A stretch of DNA of 64,000 nt from NCBI GenBank assembly GCA_004020875.1, contig SAPZ01000001.1, positions 186,001 to 250,000 of the forward strand, read 5' to 3'. The DNA comes from Mesorhizobium sp. (lineage in GTDB: Bacteria > Pseudomonadota > Alphaproteobacteria > Rhizobiales > Rhizobiaceae). Under the pieces are notes generated by a model that was not told where the DNA came from, ran no database searches, and was given only the letters and a program-made list of their open reading frames with translations. Position numbers and translations under genes: made by a program. Shown here piece after piece: positions 43,845 through 52,255 of this stretch; the first letter of the stretch is position 1, and each line of letters starts with the position of its first letter.

Positions 43845-44245
43845 GCAATGCCGGCCAGCAGCAGCGTTCGACCGGCAACAAGATCGTTCGCTTCGCCTTG
43901 GTCGGGCTGGTCAACACCGGCATCGACCTCACCGCATTCTACCTGCTGCTCAAGCTTGCGACGCCGGCTCTGGCGTCCAATGTCGGCGCCTGGTTCGTAG
44001 CGGTCCTCTTCTCCTTCGTGGCGAACCGCTTCTGGTCGTTTGAGCGGGACCCGGACATCCGGCTGCACCACTCCTTCCTGCGCTTCGTCTCGCTGGGAGC
44101 GCTGATTTCGCTAGGTGTTTCCAGTCTCTCCATCGCGGCACTGGCAGGGGCCATCGGCGTGTGGCCAGCCAAGATCATCGGCGTCGTGGTCGCGGCCGTG
44201 CTGAATTTCCTGGCAGCGCGCTGGTCGATCGAGGGGCGGCTGTAA
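43841..44245 (+). CDS. GtrA-family flippase-like membrane protein
   Basis: A 134-residue protein with four membrane helices. The family start is RFALVGLVNTGIDLTAFYLL, then SNVGAWFVAVLFSFVANRFW and the FLRFVSLGALISLGVSS helix. GtrA proteins flip undecaprenyl-phosphate-linked sugars made by GtrB-like enzymes. It is the last gene of the coupled operon. A tail rich in basic residues follows the final helix. Confidence 0.92.
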   Translation: MSNAGQQQRSTGNKIVRFALVGLVNTGIDLTAFYLLLKLATPALASNVGAWFVAVLFSFVANRFWSFERDPDIRLHHSFLRFVSLGALISLGVSSLSIAALAGAIGVWPAKIIGVVVAAVLNFLAARWSIEGRL

Positions 44246-44269
44246 GGATTTCGCCCGGCCGGCCGGATG

Positions 44270-44398
44270 TCAGGACCTAATCCATGATCTGCTCATGCCG
44301 GAAACGACGGCGCAAAGGTGGCGCAGGGAGTTCCCGTCAGCGAGCCCGGCGATGTCGAGATAATCGAGAACCCGGACTGCCGTCTCGGCCTGATCCAT
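44270..44398 (-). CDS. Possible small protein downstream of the RpiR gene
   Basis: A 42-residue open frame, MDQAETAVRVLDYLDIAGLA followed by DGNSLRHLCAVVSGMSRSWI and two more residues, starting 27 bases after the RpiR stop. GGAAAT lies before the ATG. The amino-acid composition looks protein-like (leucine and valine periodicity, one Cys), but I do not recognise a family, and it could be a decayed fragment. Confidence 0.3.
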   Translation of the reverse strand: MDQAETAVRVLDYLDIAGLADGNSLRHLCAVVSGMSRSWIRS

Positions 44399-44425
44399 AC
44401 GGTATTTCCGCGAAGGCCGAAGATC

Positions 44426-45250
44426 TCAGCGCAAGCTTTCGAGATCGCGGATGCGCTTGGCGCCGGCGGCTTCCAATTGCCTCGTCACGGCGCCGATCAG
44501 CGTTTCGGCGACCACGAACAGAGCGGCGGACGAATCCCAGGCCGAAGGCACGGCGGTGCGCCCGGCGATCACATGGCGGGCGAAGCGGGCGATCGGCGAC
44601 AGCCACTGGTCGGTGAAGAGAATGATCTGCACGCCCCGGTGATGCGCCTTCTCGGCGAAGCGGACGAGACTTTCCTGGTAGCGGCGGATGTCGAAGATCA
44701 CCAGGACGTCGCGCTTGCCCATGTCGATCAGGCGGTCGCGCCAGATGCTCTCCTGGCCGGCGAGGTGATAGACATCCGGCTGGATGATGGCCAGATGGGC
44801 GGCCATGTAGCGCGCCAGCGGATCGGTGAAGCGGCCGCCGATGAGGAAGGTCTTGCCGCGCCGTTCGGCAAGCCGCGCGGCTATGTCGGTGAGCTGCTTG
44901 TCGGTGAGGTGGCGGAACGTCTCGCGCAAATTGTCGAGCGTTGCCTCCAGCATCGGCGAGGCGGCGCCGCCGGCCGAGCCTGGATTGAGCGTGCGCGAGG
45001 CGGGCGACTGCAATTGCGCCGCCAGCTCATCCTGCAAAGCCGACTGGAATTCGGGGTAGTTCTGGAAACCCAGCCTGGCGACGAAACGCAGGATCGTCGG
45101 CGAGGACACACCGGCCGCGGCCGAGAATTCGGCGACCGTCTTCAGCCCCGTCAAAGGATAGTTGGCAATCAGCGTCTGGGCGGCGCGGCGCTCGCCGGCC
45201 GGCATCGCGCCGATGCGGTCGGAGATCAGTTCGGCAATGCTGGAAACCAT
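44426..45250 (-). CDS. MurR/RpiR-family transcriptional regulator
   Basis: A 274-residue regulator. The N-terminal HTH_6 domain reads ISDRIGAMPAGERRAAQTLI and FSAAAGVSSPTILRFVARLG, and the C-terminal SIS domain reads GKTFLIGGRFTDPLARYMAA, VFDIRRYQESLVRFAEKAHH and RGVQIILFTDQWLSPIAR. SIS domains usually bind phosphosugars. Here it is divergent from an amino-acid/amine pathway, so the ligand is open. CGGGGGAAAA precedes the ATG at 45250. Confidence 0.9.
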   Translation of the reverse strand: MVSSIAELISDRIGAMPAGERRAAQTLIANYPLTGLKTVAEFSAAAGVSSPTILRFVARLGFQNYPEFQSALQDELAAQLQSPASRTLNPGSAGGAASPMLEATLDNLRETFRHLTDKQLTDIAARLAERRGKTFLIGGRFTDPLARYMAAHLAIIQPDVYHLAGQESIWRDRLIDMGKRDVLVIFDIRRYQESLVRFAEKAHHRGVQIILFTDQWLSPIARFARHVIAGRTAVPSAWDSSAALFVVAETLIGAVTRQLEAAGAKRIRDLESLR

Positions 45251-45300
45251 GGTTTTCCCCCGCCTGTTGACCTGCCGCCGCCGTTTTCCCGAATTCGCGT

Positions 45301-45335
45301 TTGACAAAGCCGTTTAAACTGTATGAAATCATTCA
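45301..45335 (+). promoter_or_regulatory. Putative promoter and RpiR operator
   Basis: TTGACA at 45301 and TATGAA at 45322 with a short 15-base spacer resemble a weak sigma-70 promoter facing the hutG-like gene. TGAAATCATTCA (45324-45335) is an inverted repeat (TGAA-N4-TTCA) overlapping the -10 box, a fair candidate for a site of the adjacent RpiR regulator. Confidence 0.4.
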
Positions 45336-45396
45336 CCGGGACGCAATGAGGCAAAATACGTAACATAAGATACAGCGCTCCCGAGGGGACGGCAGT

Positions 45397-46215
45397 ATGG
45401 AGAAAGCACGGCTCGCCAGCCTTGCACCGTCGGAAACCGTAAGGGTGACCAACCCTGGCGGCTCGAGCCCCTTCGTCTTCACCTGCGACCACGCCTCGAA
45501 CTTCCTGCCCACCGAATTCGGCACGCTCGGCCTGCCGGCCGAAGACCTTTCACGCCACATCGCCTGGGATCCAGGCGCGCTGCCCGTCGCCACCCGCATG
45601 GCCGAGGCGCTCGACGCCACCTTGGTCGAGACCCGAGTTTCGCGGCTCATCATCGACTGCAACAGGCCACTCGACGCGCCCGACCTCGTGCCACCGGTCA
45701 GCGAGACGACCGCCATTCCCGGCAATGCCGGTCTTTCCGAGCAGCAGCGCGCCGCGCGGGTCGATCTGTCCTGGCGTCCGTTTCACGACACGATCGCGGG
45801 GATTATCGACGCGCGGCTGGCGCGAGGCCAGGAGACGCGGCTGGTTTCGGTGCACTCCTTCACCCCGGTCTACAAGGGCAAGAGCCGGCCGTGGCATATC
45901 GGGATCATCCATGACGACGACCGCCGCCTGGCGAAGCCTCTGGTCGCGGCATTGCAGCGGCTGGCCGGCGTCAACGTCGGCGTCAACGAACCTTATTCGC
46001 CGGCCGACCGCGTCTATTTCACGCTGGAGCGGCACGCGCGTTCGCGCGGTCTTGCCTGCGCGATGATCGAAATCCGCAACGACGAAATCGCCGGCGAGAC
46101 CGGGCAGCGGAAATGGGCGGATCTGCTCACAGGTATATTCTCGAATCTGGAGCCCGAGGAGGCCAGGGGCTCCCGACAGAGCGCAATGGGAAAGTCAGTA
46201 CAATCGGCCAGCTAA
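45397..46215 (+). CDS. N-formylglutamate amidohydrolase-like protein
   Basis: A 272-residue FGase-family hydrolase. FVFTCDHASNFLPTEFGTLG with the zinc-binding Asp-His, DCNRPLDAPDL, VSVHSFTPVYKGKSRPWHIG and IEIRNDEIAGETGQRKWADL are the family blocks. Genuine HutG frees glutamate from N-formylglutamate in histidine breakdown, but no hut genes are present. Neighbours are an APC permease and a glutamine-synthetase-like ligase, so it may hydrolyse a gamma-glutamyl amide. First gene of the cluster, with GGGGACGG before the ATG. Confidence 0.88.
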   Translation: MEKARLASLAPSETVRVTNPGGSSPFVFTCDHASNFLPTEFGTLGLPAEDLSRHIAWDPGALPVATRMAEALDATLVETRVSRLIIDCNRPLDAPDLVPPVSETTAIPGNAGLSEQQRAARVDLSWRPFHDTIAGIIDARLARGQETRLVSVHSFTPVYKGKSRPWHIGIIHDDDRRLAKPLVAALQRLAGVNVGVNEPYSPADRVYFTLERHARSRGLACAMIEIRNDEIAGETGQRKWADLLTGIFSNLEPEEARGSRQSAMGKSVQSAS

Positions 46216-46235
46216 GAAATTAAAGGGGACTTCAC

Positions 46236-47792
46236 ATGGCAGCACCGGGTTATACAGACGCCGACAAGGCGGAGGACGTAAAACACCTCCACAGCATGGG
46301 CTATGCCCAGGAACTGGAGCGGCGCCTCAGCCGCTTTTCAAATTTCGCGGTTTCCTTCTCAATCATCTGCATCCTGTCCGGCGGCATCAATTCGCTGGCT
46401 CAGGCAACCTCCGGCGCCGGCGGCATCGGCATCGGCATCGGCTGGCTGGTCGGCTGCTTTGTCTCGCTTACTTTCGCCGTGGCCATGTCGCAGATCAGCT
46501 CGGCCTATCCAACGGCCGGCGGTCTCTATCACTGGGGCTCGATCCTCGGGAATCGCGGCACGGGCTGGGTGACGGCCTGGCTCAACCTGCTCGGCCTTAT
46601 CACGGTGCTCGGCGCCATCAATGTCGGCACCTGGACATTCTTCATCGGTGCCTTCGGACCGGCGCTGGGAATTGACGGTTCGCTGACCAATCAGATGATC
46701 TTCCTGGTGATCGTCACAGGCCTTCAGGCGCTGATCAACCACCTCGGCATCAAGCTGACGGCAAAGCTGACGGACTTCTCGGGCTACCTGATCTTTTTCG
46801 GGGCGATCCTGATCGCCGTCGTCTGCCTGATTTCGGCTGAGCATTGGGACTTCAGCCGCCTGTTCACCTTCCACAACTACTCCGGTGACGCTGGCGGCGG
46901 CGTGTGGCCGCAGGTGTCGAACGCCTGGGTGTTCGCGCTTGGCCTCCTGCTGCCGATCTACACGATCACCGGCTATGATGCCTCAGCGCACACCTCGGAG
47001 GAAACCATCAAGGCGGCGTCTTCCGTGCCGCGCGCGATGGTGATGTCGGTCATCTGGTCGGCCCTGTTCGGCTATCTGTTCCTGGCCGCTTTCGTGCTGA
47101 TGATTCCGAACATGGACGACGCGGCGAAGCAGGGCTGGAACGTGTTCTTCTGGGCTTTCGACCAGCGCGTCGGTACCGGCATCAAGGAGTTCGTCTATCT
47201 CGTCGTGTTCTTAGCGCAGCTCTTGTGTGGGCTTGCGACCGTCACCTCGGCTTCGCGCATGATCTTTGCCTTCTCGCGCGACGGCGGCCTGCCCGGTTCA
47301 ACTGCGCTCGCCAAGGTCAGCCCCACTCATCGCACGCCGGTTGCGGCGATCTGGACGGCCTCGATCCTGTCGGTGTTGTTCGTGTGGGGTTCGTCGGTGG
47401 TCTCGGTCGCCGGCACCTCGGCTTACACGATCGTGGTATCCTGCACCGTCATCTTCCTGTTCCTCTCCTTCATCGTCCCGATCGTGCTCGGCATGATGGC
47501 CTGGGGAACGCCGAAGTGGGACAAGATGGGGCCATGGAACATGGGACGCGGCCTCTTCATGCTGTTCGGCATTCTGTCTATTGTATCGATGATCCTGATC
47601 TTCGTCATCGGCATCCAGCCGCCGAACGACTGGGCGCTCTACATCACCGTCGGCTTCTTCATCCTGACGGCGATCGTCTGGTTCGCCTTCGAGCGCAACC
47701 GCTTCCAGGGCCCGCCGCTCGGCGAAATCATCGCGGCGCGCCAGGCGGCCATCAAGGCGGCCGAGCAGGCGGTCGGCGAAACCGGCCACTGA
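46236..47792 (+). CDS. APC-family amino acid/amine permease
   Basis: A 518-residue transporter with 12 membrane segments. The N-terminal cytosolic part DVKHLHSMGYAQELERRLSR and the first helix SIICILSGGINSLAQATSGA are the pattern of the amino acid/choline transporter (ACT) subfamily, which includes GABA, choline and ethanolamine permeases. YDASAHTSEETIKAASSVPR is the conserved loop. It starts 20 bases after the amidohydrolase. An amine or amino alcohol substrate would fit the neighbouring ligase. Confidence 0.9.
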   Translation: MAAPGYTDADKAEDVKHLHSMGYAQELERRLSRFSNFAVSFSIICILSGGINSLAQATSGAGGIGIGIGWLVGCFVSLTFAVAMSQISSAYPTAGGLYHWGSILGNRGTGWVTAWLNLLGLITVLGAINVGTWTFFIGAFGPALGIDGSLTNQMIFLVIVTGLQALINHLGIKLTAKLTDFSGYLIFFGAILIAVVCLISAEHWDFSRLFTFHNYSGDAGGGVWPQVSNAWVFALGLLLPIYTITGYDASAHTSEETIKAASSVPRAMVMSVIWSALFGYLFLAAFVLMIPNMDDAAKQGWNVFFWAFDQRVGTGIKEFVYLVVFLAQLLCGLATVTSASRMIFAFSRDGGLPGSTALAKVSPTHRTPVAAIWTASILSVLFVWGSSVVSVAGTSAYTIVVSCTVIFLFLSFIVPIVLGMMAWGTPKWDKMGPWNMGRGLFMLFGILSIVSMILIFVIGIQPPNDWALYITVGFFILTAIVWFAFERNRFQGPPLGEIIAARQAAIKAAEQAVGETGH

Positions 47793-47805
47793 ACCTTCGC
47801 TTCAC

Positions 47806-47836
47806 GGCCATGGCCGGCACAATGCCGGCCCTGGCC
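47806..47836 (+). terminator. Stem-loop between permease and ligase genes
   Basis: GGCCATGGCCGGCA (47806-47819) pairs with TGCCGGCCCTGGCC (47823-47836), 13 of 14 positions, loop of three bases, then TCGTTTCTCCC. The U-run is weak, so it may be an attenuator or processing site that lowers downstream expression rather than a full stop. The ligase starts 42 bases later. Confidence 0.55.
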
Positions 47837-47878
47837 TCGTTTCTCCCTTAAATCGACAAGCATTGGAGCGCCAAAGGA

Positions 47879-49249
47879 ATGGCCGGGAATTTCTCGTTCG
47901 ATCAGTTGAAGAAGGCGGTCTCGAACGGCGAGATCGACACGGTGCTGGCCTGCATCGTCGATATGCAGGGCCGGCTCGCGGGAAAGCGCTTCCTGGCCCA
48001 GTATTTCGTCGATTCGGCGCATGGCGAGACGCATGGCTGCAACTATCTGCTCGCCTGCGACATCGATATGGAGCCGGTGCCGGGCTACAAGGCGGCGAGC
48101 TGGTCGAAGGGCTATGGCGACTTCGTCATGAAGCCGGACCTGTCGACGCTGCGGCGCATTCCGTGGCTGGAGAAGACGGCGCTGGTCATCTGCGACGTGC
48201 TCGACCATCACACGCATGAGGATCTTGGGCACTCACCCCGCGCGATCCTGAAGAAGCAGGTCAAGCGCCTGCAGGAGCGCGGCTATATCGGCTATTTCGC
48301 TTCCGAACTCGAATTCTATCTGTTCAGCGAGACCTACGATTCGGCCCGCAAGAAGCACTGGCAGGGGCTCGACAGCGCCTCGCCCTATATCGGCGACTAC
48401 CAGATCGGCATCACTTCCAAGGAAGAAGGCGTCATGCGCCGGCTTCGCAACGAGATGGAGGCGGCCGGCATTCCGATCGAGAATTCCAAGGGCGAGTGGG
48501 GCCCCGGCCAGGAAGAGATCAATGTGCGCTATGCCGAAGCGCTCGACATGGCAGACCGCCACGTCATTCTGAAGAACGGCGCCAAGGAGATCGCCGATTC
48601 CGAAGGCAAGGCCATCTCCTTCATGGCCAAATACAATTACGGGCTCGCCGGCAATTCCAGCCATATTCATAATTCGCTGTGGAGCGCCGACGGCAAGACC
48701 CCGTTGTTCTTCGACAAAAAGGCTGACTGGACGCTATCGAGCCTCGGCCAGCAATGGGCGGCCGGCCAGCTCAAATACGCCAAGGAGTTCACGTGGTTCC
48801 TGGCGCCCTACATCAATTCCTACAAGCGCTTCCAGGCAGGCACCTTCGCGCCGACCAAGATCATGTGGAGCGAGGACAACCGCACCGCCGGCTTCCGGCT
48901 CTGCGGCGAGGGCACCAAGGGCATCCGCATGGAGTGCCGCATCGGCGGCGCCGACCTCAATCCCTATCTCGCCTTCGCCGCTTTGATCGCCTCCGGCCTC
49001 GCCGGCATCGACGAGAAGCTGGAATTGCAGAAGCCTTTCGTCGGCGATGCCTACCAGGCCTCGCGGCTGCCCGAGATCCCGAAGACACTGCGCGACGCAA
49101 CCGAGACGCTGGCCAAGTCGAAGATGCTGAAGCAGGCCTTCGGCGAGGAGGTGATCGAACACTATGTGCACACCGCCCGCTGGGAGCAGTTCGAATACGA
49201 CCGCCGCATCACGGATTGGGAACTGCATCGAGGCTTCGAGAGGTATTAA
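47879..49249 (+). CDS. Glutamine synthetase-like gamma-glutamyl ligase
   Basis: A 456-residue GS-fold ligase. The N-terminal beta-grasp begins FDQLKKAVSNGEIDTVLACI, the Mg/ATP region includes GYFASELEFYLFSE and EWGPGQEEINVRYAEALDMA, the ammonia/substrate side has GLAGNSSHIHNSLW, and the end block is GGADLNPYLAFAALIASGLA. It lacks the adenylylation tyrosine region of GlnA and is of the type that glutamylates amines or amino alcohols with ATP. Position between an amine permease and aldehyde/alcohol dehydrogenases supports that. AAAGGA precedes the ATG. Confidence 0.9.
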   Translation: MAGNFSFDQLKKAVSNGEIDTVLACIVDMQGRLAGKRFLAQYFVDSAHGETHGCNYLLACDIDMEPVPGYKAASWSKGYGDFVMKPDLSTLRRIPWLEKTALVICDVLDHHTHEDLGHSPRAILKKQVKRLQERGYIGYFASELEFYLFSETYDSARKKHWQGLDSASPYIGDYQIGITSKEEGVMRRLRNEMEAAGIPIENSKGEWGPGQEEINVRYAEALDMADRHVILKNGAKEIADSEGKAISFMAKYNYGLAGNSSHIHNSLWSADGKTPLFFDKKADWTLSSLGQQWAAGQLKYAKEFTWFLAPYINSYKRFQAGTFAPTKIMWSEDNRTAGFRLCGEGTKGIRMECRIGGADLNPYLAFAALIASGLAGIDEKLELQKPFVGDAYQASRLPEIPKTLRDATETLAKSKMLKQAFGEEVIEHYVHTARWEQFEYDRRITDWELHRGFERY

Positions 49250-49276
49250 GGTGTCGCGTTAGCGTCGGCGCTGCCC

Positions 49277-49385
49277 ATCACCCTAACCTCTCCCGTGAGA
49301 ACGAGGAGAGGGGTAGCCGGCGTTGGAACGCTTCCCTTTTCCCCGTCCCTACACAGGGAGAAGGTGCCGGCAAGCGGATGAGGGC
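49277..49385 (+). repeat. Rhizobial-type intergenic palindromes
   Basis: Two adjacent imperfect hairpins: CCTCTCC (49287-49293) with GGAGAGG (49305-49311), then TCCCTACACAGGGA with flanking CTTTTCCCC and GAGAAGG. The tail GGTGCCGGCAAGCGGATGAG is the sort of sequence found dispersed in rhizobial genomes. It fills the gap between the ligase and the aldehyde dehydrogenase. Confidence 0.65.
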
Positions 49386-49431
49386 AGGCCATACGCATAT
49401 CAATTGTTGCAAAATTGCGAGGACTTATAAA

Positions 49432-50820
49432 ATGACCGAAACGGTCAAACTCAAATCCCCCATCGACGGCTCGATCTATGCCGAGCGGCCGGTCGCGAGC
49501 GACCAGGCGATCAACGCGGCGGTCGAGCGCGCCAGGGCGGCGCAGGAAAAATGGGCCGAGACCCCGGTCGTCGAGCGCGGCAAATACATGCTGGCGATGC
49601 TCGAGGCCCTTATCGCCATGACCGACGAGATCGTGCCCGAGATCGCCTGGCAGATGGGGCGGCCGGTGCGCTATGGCGGCGAGTTCGGCGGCGTCAAGGA
49701 ACGCACCAACTATATGGTCGAGATCGCCGAACAGGCACTCAAGCCGGTCATGGCCTCGAACCCTAAGGACGGTTTTCGGCGCTATGTGAAGAAGGTGCCG
49801 CTCGGCGTCGTATTGGTGATCGCGCCGTGGAACTATCCCTACCTCACCGCCGTCAACACCATCGTGCCGGCGTTGATGGCCGGGAGCGCCGTCATCCTCA
49901 AGCACGCGGCGCAGACGCTCCTCGTCGGCGAGCGCTTCCAGCAGGCCTTCGACAAGGCGGGGCTGCCCAAGGGTCTGTTCCAGAACCTCGTCATGAACCA
50001 TGCCCAGACCGAGAAACTGCTCGGCTCGGGCAAGATCGACCACGTCAACTTCACCGGATCGGTCGGCGGCGGCCGCGCCATCGAGAAGGCGGCGGCCGGC
50101 ACCTTCATGACGCTCGGCCTCGAGCTCGGCGGCAAAGATCCCGCCTATGTCCTGCCCGACGCCAAGCTGGACCATGCGGTCGCCAACCTTGTCGACGGCA
50201 CCTTCTACAATTCCGGGCAGTGCTGCTGCGGCATCGAGCGCGTCTATGTGCACGAGAAGGTCTATGACGAGTTCGTCGAAGGTTTCGTCGCCGAGACGAA
50301 AAACTATGTCGTCGGCAATCCGCTGGAACAGGCGGCGACAATGGGTCCGATGGCTCAGGCGCGCTTTGCCGACCTGATCCGCGAGCAGAAGGCCGAGGCA
50401 CTGCGCAAGGGCGCCAAGGCGCATATCAATATGAAAGTCGAGAACGACAAGGCCGGCTCGCCCTACCTGGCGCCCGAAGTGCTGACCGAGGTCGACCACC
50501 AGATGAGCGTCATGCGCGAGGAAAGTTTCGGGCCGATCGTCGGCATCATGAAGGTGCGCAACGACGAGGACGCGATCGCGCTGATGAACGACAGCCCCTA
50601 CGGGCTGACCGCTTCGATCTGGACACGCGACACCGAACGCGCCGTGGCGATCGGCGACCGCGTCGAGACCGGCACCGTGTTCATGAATCGCTGCGACTAT
50701 CTCGACCCGGCGCTGGTCTGGACCGGCGTCAAGGACACCGGCAAGGGCGCGGCGCTCTCGGCCATCGGCTACGACAATCTGACCCGGCCGAAATCCTATC
50801 ACCTGCGCGAAGCGATCTGA
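49432..50820 (+). CDS. Aldehyde dehydrogenase
   Basis: A 462-residue NAD(P)-dependent aldehyde dehydrogenase. VLVIAPWNYPYLTAVNTIVP is the cofactor entry, VNFTGSVGGGRAIEKAAAG the nucleotide loop, ELGGKDPAYV carries catalytic Glu231, and NSGQCCCGIERVYVHE carries catalytic Cys265. The EESFGPIVGIMKV and NDSPYGLTASIWT blocks are normal. It probably oxidises the aldehyde made by the next gene product. GAGGA precedes the ATG; the longer in-frame reading inside the ligase gene is an artefact. Confidence 0.94.
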   Translation: MTETVKLKSPIDGSIYAERPVASDQAINAAVERARAAQEKWAETPVVERGKYMLAMLEALIAMTDEIVPEIAWQMGRPVRYGGEFGGVKERTNYMVEIAEQALKPVMASNPKDGFRRYVKKVPLGVVLVIAPWNYPYLTAVNTIVPALMAGSAVILKHAAQTLLVGERFQQAFDKAGLPKGLFQNLVMNHAQTEKLLGSGKIDHVNFTGSVGGGRAIEKAAAGTFMTLGLELGGKDPAYVLPDAKLDHAVANLVDGTFYNSGQCCCGIERVYVHEKVYDEFVEGFVAETKNYVVGNPLEQAATMGPMAQARFADLIREQKAEALRKGAKAHINMKVENDKAGSPYLAPEVLTEVDHQMSVMREESFGPIVGIMKVRNDEDAIALMNDSPYGLTASIWTRDTERAVAIGDRVETGTVFMNRCDYLDPALVWTGVKDTGKGAALSAIGYDNLTRPKSYHLREAI

Positions 50821-50837
50821 CCTTTCGAAAGACAACA

Positions 50838-52010
50838 ATGTCCAAGCTCATCTCCAAATGGAACTACCCCACCACCGTTCGTTTCGGCGCCGGCCGCATC
50901 AAGGAATTGCCTGATGTGCTCAATGCGACAGGCATCAAGCGGCCGCTCTTCGTCACCGATCCGGGCCTCGCGAAGCTGCCCGTCGTCGCCTCGACGCTGG
51001 AGATCCTCGACGATGCCAATATCCCGTATGGCGTCTTCTCGGAGGTGAGGCCGAACCCGGTCGAATCCAATCTCATCGCCGGCATCGCGGTGTTCAAGAA
51101 GGGCAAGCATGACGGCGTCATCGCCTTCGGCGGCGGCTCCGCGCTCGACCTCGGCAAGCTGATCGCCTTCCAAGCCGGACAGACACGGCCTGTATGGGAT
51201 TTCGAGGATGTGGGAGACTGGTGGACCCGGGCCAATTCGGATGTGATTGCTCCGATCATCGCGGTGCCGACCACGGCGGGCACGGGATCCGAGGTCGGCC
51301 GCGCCGGCGTCATCACCAATGAGGAGACCCACACCAAGAAGGTCATCTTCCATCCGAAGCTTCTGCCCGCGATCGTCATTGCCGATCCGGAACTATCGGT
51401 CGGCATGCCGCCTTTCATCACAGCCGGCACCGGCATGGACGCGCTGGCGCATTGCCTGGAGGCCTATTGCGCGCCGGGGTATCATCCGATGGCCGACGGC
51501 ATCGCGGTGGAAGGCATCCGACTGGTGTTCGAGAACCTGCCGAAGGCCTTCGCCAACGGCAAGGACCTGGTCGCGCGCGCCCATATGATGAGCGCGGCGG
51601 CCATGGGCGCCACCGCTTTCCAGAAGGGATTGGGGGCCATCCATTCGCTGTCGCATCCGATCGGCGCGCTCTACGACACCCATCACGGCATGACCAATGC
51701 GGTGTTCATGCCCTATGTGCTGGCCTTCAACCGCGAGGCGATCGAGGAGCGCATCGCACGGCTCGCCGCCTATTGCGGCATCAAGGGCGGCTTCGACGGC
51801 TTCGCCAAGGCCATCATTAAGCTGCGCAAGGAGCTCAAGGTGCCGCACGCGCTGCCCGGCCTGATCAAGGGGCTCGACATGGACAAGAAGCGCAAGACCC
51901 TGATCGCCGACATGGCGGTGGTCGATCCGACCGCCGGCGGCAACCCCGTGAAGCTCACCAAGAAAGCAGCGCTGACGCTGCTCGAAAATGCCATCGCCGG
52001 CTCCGTGTGA
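50838..52010 (+). CDS. Iron-containing alcohol dehydrogenase
   Basis: A 390-residue group III alcohol dehydrogenase. NPVESNLIAGIAVFKKGKHD and FGGGSALDLGKLIAF bind NAD(P), AVPTTAGTGSEVGRAGVITN follows, and the iron site is in FITAGTGMDALAHCLEAYCA, SLSHPIGALYDTHHGMTNAV (two His). It lies 17 bases after the aldehyde dehydrogenase and would supply its aldehyde from an alcohol. Confidence 0.94.
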   Translation: MSKLISKWNYPTTVRFGAGRIKELPDVLNATGIKRPLFVTDPGLAKLPVVASTLEILDDANIPYGVFSEVRPNPVESNLIAGIAVFKKGKHDGVIAFGGGSALDLGKLIAFQAGQTRPVWDFEDVGDWWTRANSDVIAPIIAVPTTAGTGSEVGRAGVITNEETHTKKVIFHPKLLPAIVIADPELSVGMPPFITAGTGMDALAHCLEAYCAPGYHPMADGIAVEGIRLVFENLPKAFANGKDLVARAHMMSAAAMGATAFQKGLGAIHSLSHPIGALYDTHHGMTNAVFMPYVLAFNREAIEERIARLAAYCGIKGGFDGFAKAIIKLRKELKVPHALPGLIKGLDMDKKRKTLIADMAVVDPTAGGNPVKLTKKAALTLLENAIAGSV

Positions 52011-52255
52011 GAGCCGGCCTCAATGCCAAGGAGTTGAATAAGGGAACACTCGAGGAAAAGGGAGAAGGGGCAAAGATCAAGGCAGCTAACCATTAGCCGG
52101 AAAATTAAGCGCGGGCTAATTGCTACAGTCCGTTAAAAAGAGTTAACTTTTTTCGCTGTGGGGCTCCGGTTTCAAAAAGCCTTCATCTGGCTGTCACACG
52201 AAAACGATACCCGCATCGCAGGCGCCTAAACGCGCCAGTTCAACGGAGAGAACAC

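Noticed and set aside
45397..46215. hutG of a histidine degradation operon
   Set aside because: No hutU, hutH, hutI or hutF is near, and the neighbours point to amine metabolism; the family is kept but the pathway is not.
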